Of a stretch of 64,000 nucleotides of DNA, positions 55,349 through 64,000 are shown piece by piece. Numbering within the stretch: position 1 is the stretch's first letter; every line of letters starts with the position of its first letter. Source of the DNA: Cladorhizidae sp. MBARI D1340-BT2 (lineage: Eukaryota; Porifera; Demospongiae; Poecilosclerida; Cladorhizidae); contig JAQNBH010000011.1 of NCBI GenBank assembly GCA_028752905.1, positions 28,271,678 to 28,335,677 on the forward strand. The letters run 5' to 3'. A program made the position numbers and the translations under genes. The notes under the pieces are model-generated. The model had not been told where the DNA came from and searched no databases. It saw nothing but the letters and a program-made list of their open reading frames with translations.

Positions 55349-58300
55349 GTGAGTATAGTTCTAGTATCTGAGTCTTTATTGTTATATATATAGTAAAGAC
55401 ATTTTTGCTGTGGAAATATTTGTTTGAAAGCCAAAATCAACCTAGAATGAAATTTAGGAATGTTTTTCTTCAGCCTGGAATCAATTGTTGCAGACTAATG
55501 CACACGCATTGTACTTGGTGATGCACACACAGACTTTTCTTAATGGTATAGCAGACTAGATAGATGCTTAATAGCTGCCTTGTTTCCATGAATACAACCA
55601 TACTGTGCTATCTAGTCCTTAGTGATGGCATTGACAGCTTAATAGGTAAACCTTGTTTTAGAAGGCTTTGACACTATGGAGCAGATTATTTCATTCATGG
55701 CATTGATTAGCTTGACCCATACCTTTACTTAGAGGACCACAGGGACTAGATAGAGTGGATTGGGAAGATTTATAAGAGGAGAAGCATTAGCACAAGTTTG
55801 TAACTAGTTTAAACATTAATCTAGTTTGGTACTGGATGAAATAATCAAAAATTTACACGTGCTTAAATTTTAGTACTTAATTTCTTTTCAAAGAGTTTAG
55901 TCTCAAAAGGTAGCCCTGCTTCTAATGGTGTTACAATAGAGGTAAACTCTGACTGAAACATGGACAAACTGCAAAGGTTATTAATAATTCTTATAAACGC
56001 TCTTGCTCCCAAATCTTAGGTTTTCAACACTTGTCATTTACGGTAATATCAGACTACCTGCAGGTACAACATGGCTATTATCAGTTAAAAACAAGAATAA
56101 TTTATGCCTCCCATTACCCAATTTCATTTTTTGCAGTCAGGTGACCAACTATATCTTATCTGGATTGGAAAGCTGATAATAGAAAAATAGAGCAATGCAA
56201 AGACTTTCAAATGAGATAAAAATATTTACTAAGAACAAAAATTGACTGATTAGATTACTTTATGTGATGTCAATGCATGAAATTACATTTTTGTGGTAAA
56301 TTAGTTTGAAAAGTAAAAAACTATAACCACATGTGTTTCCTCATATTTTTTACAGTGTTTAAAAAAAATTGTACTTACGACTTTGGAACTCCAAACTCCA
56401 AACTTCTCTTCATTCTATGACCTTAAAATATATCTTAAAATGTAGATATCTCTGTCTGCTTTCTTTTAATACTTTTACATAGGTGTAGGCATACTCAAGT
56501 TACAGTGCAGTCCTCAAACCAGCCTGCCCACGTTTTCTGCAATTCTAACTTCTAATTGGATAGTATAAGGCAGTTGAAATTTTTACCAGTTTCCTAAAGG
56601 AAGCTCTTCTCTATACAATGAATGTTATCATTAGGTGCTAAAATATAAGTATGTAATTAAGCGTGCATGTGGAAAATAATTTTTTTAAATACATTTTCCA
56701 CCCCTACACTTGACTATACAAATTTTGCATTCCTATGTCACTATAATTCTAACAATACATTTTAGCCATACAGATCATTGTTCAACATCAAAGGGATTCA
56801 GAGCATTTCCTTGCAAGCTTAACTTCCTGAGCAGCTTTCCTCTAAAGAAGAGTTTCCAAAGTAGCCAAGAAGAAACCATAAATGAAAGCAGTTTGACCAA
56901 TAGTCATAATTTAAATTTGCTTCCATTTCCCATCAAGCCAGTAGTACAACTAGCTACCTTCTAATAGGAGGGCCTTTTGTCTTAGTAATATTAATATCAA
57001 ATATCACCAGAAAGTGGTCAGGTACAAGCTATAATGTGTTTTGATGAGTAGTTTAATATTAACTTCGAAACAACGTAGAGAGAGAGTTACTGACTTTGGC
57101 ATATATTCTACTTCCAAACCATTATTAATGCATTTTTGTAATGGTAATTGTGGAGAAACCTGTACAATATATTATTGAAAAACAAATAATAATAAAAAAT
57201 GAAACAAAACAAGAATTTACCAAACTAGAAAACTAACATTTATAGGACCACTAATCTATTAATAAAACAAACTTCAAATTTAATAAATGTTAAAAAATTT
57301 TTTTATAATATTCTTTTTCAGATAAAGGGACCTGTAAGTTTTGAGAGCCTCCATTGGTCAATTATTTTTTAATTACTTGTTGACTTGTCAATCCAGTAAT
57401 TTTTTGTTTAAAAAAATAACAACATTTTTTGCTTCCAAACAAACTCTCAGTTGTGATAGTGAAATAATAATGACATTCTCAATAATCAACTTGAATTTAC
57501 TCACTCAACAATGTTTGGTTAGATGTCTTAGCTATCATTATAGTTATGACTTGTTGTCTTTCTCATTGTTATTTTTTGGTCTTATTTCTAGTCAAAATTC
57601 CACATTTAAGAAGCTACTCAATATAACACCAGAACTAGCATGATTTATTACTAAAAATTACACATGTACATATGTATTCATAGAGTACACATAGACACAA
57701 GCAGTAGCAAACTTCTGGGAAATCAATTGACTACTTCTTGGTAGTAAAATATGTGAGTTGTTGGTGTTAACTATTGATTACAACAATATGTATCTGGAGA
57801 AACTGACTGATACACATGCAAATAGTAACCTGGTTTTGTTGAAGGTGTAATGTAAACTATTGTTACCAAAGTAAAATTTTGAGGAAAACAACTGTTCATT
57901 TCATAAAAGAAAATACGCAACTTCCTGCTGACGTAGACTGGATATTCCACATGCACCAACATTTTTTTACATAATTTAACTTCCCTTCTGATCTTCAGAT
58001 ATTTGACTGGGTATAGAAACAGATTAATGATGGGGGGGAAAAAAGGTTGGTTTTTGCAATGCATTGGAGTGTTTGCTCTCTTCTGATAGTAAAATTATGA
58101 TGAATGAATATATTCGATGAAGTTAGGTATAGGAAAAAGATGAAATTTAATATACATATATGGATTGTGAAACATATTAGTTGTTGCAATGTATTACTCT
58201 TAGTAAAATTATAACAAACAAATATGCTATATACATGTTAAGTGTAGGAAGATTAGTAAATATATAGTATAATATAGATGGAAGATCTTGAAGACCATAT

Positions 58301-58524
58301 TTCACTCTTTTAACTCTTTTGGCGGCTGCCAGTTTACCACTTTTACAAAGGAGTCAAGGCAAGCTCAAATAATTTCTGAGGTCAAAATCAGTTGAAGACG
58401 CCATTTCTTATACTAAGATTGGACTAAAGTGAGTTTCAGCCAAGTTCTAAACTTCTTTTTTGCCGCCATTTTAAAATAGGGATCAAACCAATAAAGGGAG
58501 TGTTTATTCAATATTAACTGTTTT

Positions 58525-58619
58525 GAATACGATGGAATACTGCTGTGGTGCTTGTCTAGATCCATCTGGACTGTCATATAGCAATTCCACAGCCATGGAA
58601 TGCCATGATTGCATAAAGG
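58525..58619 (+). pseudogene. Cys-rich module exon, 5' half deleted (right arm)
   Basis: It aligns with the left exon from the C-C block on: MEYCCGACLDPSGLSYSNST then ECHDCIK, donor |gtaagttg intact. The stretch from the acceptor to just before the CC pair is missing. In the left arm about 350 bp (28530-28880) separate the points joined here by about 35 unrelated bases. Without acceptor and first cysteines, this exon is not usable as is. Confidence 0.72.
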
Positions 58620-59500
58620 GTAAGTTGAGTCAGTGGTGTGGGTGAAGTGTACAAGTTTGTGAATGTATCAGTATCTTCTCTGATGACATCTAGACTAGAT
58701 GGTTATTTATTTATTTATGTAGCAGAATAAATGCTTTATGTTGTTTAGGAAGTAATAATATGTTTGCTGTTCACAACAGCGTGCTGCTTAAACCTGCAGA
58801 CTTGATAGAACTTGCATACCTCAAATAAAACTTCCAAGCCACAATTCAAGTGATGCATGGGCAATGCTTGGGCTTAGTAGTGAATTATAGAAATTAAAAC
58901 ACTCTGTTTTTCACATGGATTCATTTTTGCCACACACAAAAGATAGAACACAAATCATAGGGAGCTTTAAGGTTGGGTAGTGCCCAGGAGATGGTGGGTC
59001 TCTAGCTAATCCACATATAAATCCCAGTCTTCCCTATACATCACTAGAGGAGCTTGAAATTCATAAGCACATTTATATTGTGCAATGGTAGAGAGAGGAC
59101 CAATGAAAAATGAGTGCAAATTAAACCTTAGCTTGGCTTGCCTAGCAATATAGCATTAGTCAATTATCATGACGGACTTTATGTCACACTAATAAGTTAA
59201 CATAGTTAGGTATATTCTCATGGTTAGTGTTAGTTAATTGTTTTAGTTTGTTCATTTCACCATGGTTGGCAGCTATAAATATCCTACATGGAATATCTCT
59301 ATTAAGAACTCAGAGATATATCACATTCTCTCCTTCCTGGATATTGTGTGCTTATCATATTTGAAAATGGCTAAGATCAATCATTTCTAACAACTAATAC
59401 CAACTGATAATCACATAAAACTGTTTCCTCATTGTGCCGGTACAGATTGATTTATACAACCAAAATATCCTGGCGGGTTACAATTTGATACAGGATATAC

Positions 59501-60846
59501 TTAGACCTGTGCTTACAACTGATCTTATTTGTGGTTCTTTATATTTAGAGCTGTAACCTTCTTGTCATCAGTCGACATTGTTCATATCATACAAATGTTA
59601 ATATAATAAGCTGCTGATAAGATACTTTGAAATAATAAAGAAATGCTATATATGCATTCCTACATCACTCTTCATTATAACAAAACTTTAGCAAAGATAG
59701 TTATCCAGCCATAGATTATTTTTCAAGTGAAAACAGATACAGAGAAACTCCTGGTTGCTATATTTGCCTGTGTAGCTTTTCTCAGAAGAAGGGTTTCCAG
59801 AAGCAGCCAAAGACCAGCAAGATATCATCTTTGACAACATCATCACCCTTATTCTATATTTTTTTATTCATTTGCAAATGACCAAGAAACCAGTCTACTA
59901 GGCACATACAAGTTAAGAAAATAGTTTTATAATTCCTTCGTTGAATTAAGTTTTTACTAATGGGTTCTTATGGCTGTTAATCTTATAGGATATTACAACT
60001 ACCTTCTGATAGAACTGCGTTTTAGCTTAGGAAATTTATTGTTAATATCACCATCGCCATGAATTATAAGCTACAATCTATAGAAAGTTAATGCTGTTTG
60101 ATGACGGCTTTAGTATTAGAGATGCCAATTTGAAATGGTGTAGCATATACTGAATTTGATGTACATATTATTTACAAACCTGGCTTTAAACTAGTATATA
60201 TTGTATGTATTCCATTTTGATACTTAATAAAAATGGTATTGTTTGCGACAGGATATGACAAAGACAGGAATTTTACATATTACAGAAAATACATCGTTTA
60301 AAATAGACCAAGTATTATAAAATCAGATTTAATTAATAATGCCTCTCAGATGCTCCCACATCATTTCATGAAAATTAAAATAACCCTATTCAAAATGTAG
60401 TTAGCATGTTCTCATTTTTGTCAGGCCTGCTAAAATGTCCAGGGCTTACACATGGCAATTATTTGACCCAGTGCAGCCAGTAAGGGCCTCTAATTGGGCT
60501 TTACATGCTGCTAGATGCCACCGTTGGCATTGCACAGAGTTGTCAACCATGCTGTTTAGTTATATAACTGTGCATGCATCTTTCTATATGCAAAAGAAAG
60601 CTCACAAATTATACAACATGGGAATTTTAGGAACAAACAACACTAGCTATGTTAGAGCCAAGTAGTTTACTAATGACACTAACCCCATGAGCTGTTGATG
60701 GTCTTGGATTTAATTTAAGACATTTGTCAGGGACATACCTGACATGGAAGCACCTCAGACTATCAACATGGCATATGTCATGTGAGAAGGTTATCAGACT
60801 ATTGTTACAAGAAATTGTCTCTGGGACTTTAGGACCTCATCATTAA
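59501..60846. other. no gene recognised
   Basis: Unique AT-rich sequence between the inverted-repeat arm and the retroelement. The 60435-60665 frame has no recognisable domain. Confidence 0.45.
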
Positions 60847-60848
60847 TG

Positions 60849-61060
60849 TGTTGTGGCTTTTATTGGGTTGGGTTGGAACACGTGATGGTTGGCTCTAGCT
60901 AGAGAGAGGAATTTGTTTTATTGCTGACTAAGTTGTTGTCGGTTGTATGTGAACAATTGATCGATTATTAATCTTTATCCTGAGTATTGGCTTCTGTGTT
61001 ACCTGTACAATAGCCTAGTTCTATAAATATACCCCTTCTCCCATAGAAATAACTATCACA
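60849..61060 (+). repeat. 5' LTR candidate
   Basis: Starts tgttgtgg, ends atcaca, about 212 bp. A TATA element, ctataaata (61021-61029), lies about 32 bp before the end. It is followed after two bases by tggtggcagc (61063-61072), the primer-binding site complementary to a tRNA ending GCTGCCACCA, and 28 bp later by the gag ATG. The partner 3' LTR is outside the window, so the left limit is an estimate. Confidence 0.6.
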
Positions 61061-61099
61061 TTTGGTGGCAGCTAGGAACTGTGAAAATACTCAAACAAT

Positions 61100-62035
61100 A
61101 TGGGTGAACTCAAGAGCTCTCATGATTGGAAATCAGAGAATCCTCATAGACAGCTTCAACCTATCAATTATAGAAAGATAGCAGCTCGTCAGGGAACCGT
61201 ATCATACAAGGAGAGCAGGTACTCTACCTCAGAAAGAGAAGAAGCGGACAAACCCTACTACAATGAGTATGACAACTTTGAAAATGTGGAGGAGTCCACT
61301 CACAAACAAATTCAAGACAAAGTAGAAATAGTGACCATTCACAAGAAGAGAGCGAAGCATCATTCAACAGCATAATTTGAGGTAACCTTCCAAATTTTTT
61401 ATGCAGAACATAAGGCAAGAGTCGAAGAGAGCTCATGCTGAGAAAAGAAGATATGTAAATAAATGATTGAAACAGATGATGTGATTGCTGATGTACAGAA
61501 AAAGTGTAAGAGATGAATATGGGAGTCAGAGAAGGCAAGAAGACTTAGAGGAGTTTGATTAACCAATCAAGCATCATCAGTTGGTGACAGTCCTATGAAT
61601 GGTCCAAGGGACTCGATGTGGAGCAATACCTCTTAGGATTTGAGAGATCAGCAATTACCCACAGAGTTCCAAAGGATTGGCCAAGTCAGTTAGAGCCTTT
61701 ACTGGCTGGAAAAGCTTATCAGGTGTATGTTGCGGCAAGTGTTGAAGTAGCAAGGGACTATGATGCCTGGGAAGGATGCATATTGGAAGAATATGCCCAC
61801 TGACTTCCAAGAAGAGATTCAAGTAGTGCTCGGGAAGAAGAGGAGAGTTTTTTTGCTGCAGCTAGGGAAAGGAGACACGACATATTCTGAAAGTGGACAA
61901 GGTGCTACCATAAGAGTTATAAGCAGTTCCGGAAACAGAATGTGTATGTGAGCTGATTCCAAGGGAGGTAGAAACCTGGGTCAGGGAAACAGACCCTAAG
62001 AATAGTTAGAATGCTGCTTGACTAGCCAATTATTA
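61100..62035 (+). pseudogene. gag with SCAN-like capsid (broken)
   Basis: The ATG at 61100 opens a 91-codon charged N-terminal frame ending at TAA. 61618-61803 reads EQYLLGFERSAITHRVPKDW, then LLAGKAYQVYVA and DYDAWEGCILEEY, the capsid core of Gypsy gag. A later frame, 61945-62035, reads LIPREVETWVRE then ANYYVH, the SCAN-like C-terminal part. Each frame ends in a stop. Confidence 0.7.
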
Positions 62036-62082
62036 TGTTCACATCCATGAGCTTGTCCAGATAAGGACACACCTGTGAACCA

Positions 62083-62301
62083 ATGCCCCTACAGAAGTTT
62101 GAAAGATCGAAACCTAGGGCAGAAAAATTCTATTCAAACATGAGTGAGACACCAACAATGACGACAATCGAAAAGAAGATATCTGGAAGACTGAATGGCC
62201 ACCTGAAGAAGAGGAAGGGTAATGACAAGGAAAGAGGTTACTTATGTTTCAAATGCAATGAATGGGGACACATGGCCACTACTTGCTCATACACAGGGTA
62301 A
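62083..62301 (+). pseudogene. gag nucleocapsid with CCHC zinc knuckle
   Basis: A Lys/Arg-rich stretch is followed by YLCFKCNEWGHMATTCSY. This is C-x2-C-x4-H-x4-C, a complete retroviral-type zinc knuckle, near the end of the frame (TAA at 62299-62301). It gives nucleic-acid binding in the gag product. The knuckle itself is undamaged. Confidence 0.8.
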
Positions 62302-62379
62302 ATAGCCAATCGAGTCACAAGAGGAGACAAGAAAGATGCCAAAATGTAAGAAGGAGCCATCTGCGGGAACACAATAACA

Positions 62380-62800
62380 AGCATGGTAGTGGACACCAAA
62401 GCTACCATAGTATGCTACACCCCAAATGGATTCCAAAAGATGCCTATACAGAAGAAACACGGTCTCAGTGTACAATGCCATTACTGGAATTCAAGTGTGG
62501 CTTGGCGAATAAGGTGTATTTTGTAGGGGCAAGACAAAGAGAGTTTGTGCATCAATATCGTGTGCAATCAACCATGATGCATTACTGGGGTGCGATCTCA
62601 ACGGAATCTGAGGAGACTGATAACCAATGATTTTAATCCCCTTAAAGATGACAGTGACAATGATGTGGAAGATACCATGAAGGTATCATTGCCCACTATA
62701 ACCCTAGCTCATGCCAAGGCAGAAGCAGCCAAGGAAAGAGAGCTGGAGATTCGACAGAAAGATTCTGGAGCAACACTTCATAGTCTGGAAGACTATATGT
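62380..62800 (+). pseudogene. protease remnant and linker
   Basis: A frame through 62383 reads SMVVDTKATIVCYTP. Retropepsins have D-T/S-G there; the Gly is Lys. The following frames (to 62802) are acidic linker without recognisable fold. Confidence 0.45.
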
Positions 62801-63100
62801 AGCAGCCACCAGAACCTAAACCCATGATTAAGACTGGGATCAGGAATGACTGTGATATCGGTAAGAAAGAAGAGTCAGATGAGAAGTCTATCGAGGGAGA
62901 TAACCAAGCACAAGAAAATTTGGTCAACTCTTTAACCTCCACCAATGTTTCTCCCAGAGAGAAACAGGAAGAGCCAGAACAAGTCTGAAAAGAGGAAGAA
63001 ATCAATTCAAGAAATAGAGAAGCGGAGAGAGTGCAACCTGAGGAGCTACATGGCACAGGACTTAGGAGAGTCACAATGAGCAGACCTTACGCTAACGAGA

Positions 63101-63530
63101 TTGTATGAGCAAGCAGACAATAGAGAGAAACCCTACTTCTGGAAGGAAGGTTTGTTATACAGTGAAGTGCCCTGGACACCCGATGGTCACAAATATTTGT
63201 TGACCATAGTAGTCTATGCATCGAAATGGCAAGAAGCAATCCCATTGAAGGTAATGGACAATGCAGCTGTAGTGAATGCACTATTGCAGTTCTTCATGAG
63301 AGTGTGTTTATCGAATTATATCCTAACAGACCAAGGGTCAAACTTTGAATCAAAAACTATGACAGAGTTCTATTGATTGACAGGAGTGACAACTATCAAT
63401 ACAGGCATCTATCACCCTCAGACTGATGGCCTGGCTGATAGGTTCAATGGCACCCTGAAGAGAATGCTTAGGAAGCTGGTTGCCAAGAACAGGATAGACT
63501 GGGATGTACACCTACCATATTGATGAAGGA
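63101..63530 (+). pseudogene. integrase core, catalytic residues altered
   Basis: EGLLYSEVPW is joined to DGHKYLLTIVVYASKWQEAI, so the zinc-binding region between them is missing. The first catalytic Asp (family T-I-V-D-Y-x-S) is Val. The second is kept in LTDQGSNFESK. A stop at 63374 precedes YHPQTDGLADRFNGTLKRML, where the catalytic Glu of ERFN is Asp. An inactive core. Confidence 0.82.
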
Positions 63531-63589
63531 ATATTGGCAGTTGCCTCTCGCCCCTGAAGACTGACTGAAGACCACATTCAACACAACTT

Positions 63590-64000
63590 TCGGAAAATAT
63601 GGATTCAATGATGATGCAATTTGGTTTGAAGGTGTTGGATGACTTATGGAGGGATTTGCATCAATTCCCATCTGCAAATATGGATGATGTGGTTATCTTT
63701 GGTACCACCTGGCATGAACATCTTCAACACATCCGAATAATTCTCCTATGGTAGCGAGAAGCAGGGCTGACTGCCAAAAGGAGCAAATACCAGTTTGGCA
63801 AGATGGAATGCATGTACTTGGGATATCTGGTGGGACAAGGTCATGTTAGACCAGAGGAAAGGAAAACTGCAGCAGTGAAGCAGTATCCTAGGCCACGTAT
63901 AAAGAAGGATGTGAGGTCAGTATATTCCTCCAGTTTTTTTACATGGAGGTGATGTATTGTTCGGGTAGCAAGAATGGCAATGCAGATGGTATCTCCAGAC
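63590..64000 (+). pseudogene. reverse transcriptase C-terminal part joined to post-RNase H motif
   Basis: MDDVVIFGTTWHEHLQHI corresponds to the RT catalytic YxDD block with the Tyr/Ile changed (N-M-D-D). REAGLTAKRSKYQFGKMECM, YLGYLVGQGHVRPEE and AVKQYPRP follow, with stops between. After about 63920 the DNA jumps to a GSKNGNADGISR-like end, the motif that normally follows RNase H, so RNase H is mostly deleted. The N-terminal RT blocks are also missing or very degraded. Runs to the window edge. Confidence 0.78.

Larger units (their letters stand above)
55195..59500. repeat. right arm of the large inverted duplication
   Basis: Reverse complement of 27.64-32.36 kb, collinear along its length (4.3 kb against 4.7 kb; the difference is indels, including about 300 bp lost at the Cys-rich exon). 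The outer boundary lies near 59500, where tcctggcgggttacaatttg stops matching the left arm's caaattgtatcccgccagga near 27645. Confidence 0.9.
60849..64000 (+). mobile_element. second Gypsy element, Gmr1-like order, decayed
   Basis: LTR, primer-binding site, gag, CCHC knuckle, protease remnant, integrase and then reverse transcriptase on plus, continuing past the window edge. Integrase precedes RT as in the element at 36.6 kb. All genes carry stops or frame changes, and two blocks are deleted (the integrase zinc region and most of RNase H). It lies just outside the right inverted-repeat arm. Confidence 0.82.

Noticed and set aside
1..64000. tRNA or rRNA genes
   Set aside because: No cloverleaf-compatible A/B box arrangement or rRNA-like conserved stretch was noticed by eye; a covariance model scan was not possible.

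Overview
The window is AT-rich, intron-bearing metazoan DNA. The recognisable host coding material is a set of small secreted or cell-surface exon types: signal peptide, a Cys-rich module, SRCR domains, Calx-beta domains and one transmembrane segment. Wherever I could place both splice sites, the introns are phase 1. SRCR and Calx-beta surface genes in a compact AT-rich genome suggest a demosponge, where SRCR receptors and Calx-beta aggregation-factor proteins are abundant. That assignment is inference, and another early-branching invertebrate cannot be excluded from sequence alone.

Layout. 1-2260: degenerate ~150-bp tandem repeat. 2260-2737: 48-bp minisatellite. 3251-3331 (+): isolated transmembrane exon. 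4818-6228: hAT relic with terminal inverted repeats and a near-perfect 8-bp target duplication, with an LTR-like fragment inside it. 6540-7213: 34-bp tandem repeat. 7214-16466: 9.2-kb satellite of a 24-bp unit, whose last 6.4 kb forms a recent 1.81-kb higher-order repeat. 16766-23205 (-): eight exons encoding alternating N- and C-terminal halves of Calx-beta domains, two of the N halves broken. 25079-26270 (-): pogo/Tigger-type transposase relic. 27.2-33.8 kb (-): Cys-rich exons, a signal-peptide exon and two intact SRCR exons. 36.4-42.6 kb: a broken SRCR exon fused to a nest of Gypsy, hAT and MITE-like sequence. 44.7-51.1 kb (+): four disabled SRCR exons, one split by a hAT insertion. 55.3 and 58.5 kb (+): second copies of the signal-peptide and Cys-rich exons. 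60.85-64.0 kb (+): a decayed Gypsy element running off the window.

The main architectural feature is a large inverted duplication. 27.64-32.36 kb is the reverse complement of 55.2-59.5 kb, and more broken similarity (SRCR exons and their introns) extends inward on both sides. The left arm keeps an intact signal-peptide plus Cys-rich exon pair. The right arm keeps the signal exon but has lost the 5' part and acceptor of the Cys-rich exon. The centre is filled with transposons and decayed SRCR copies.

Both Gypsy elements carry integrase upstream of reverse transcriptase and a SCAN-like gag. This is the unusual order known from Gmr1-type Ty3/Gypsy elements. All transposon genes seen here are broken. 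Host gene models are exon-level only, because no complete transcript can be assembled by eye.
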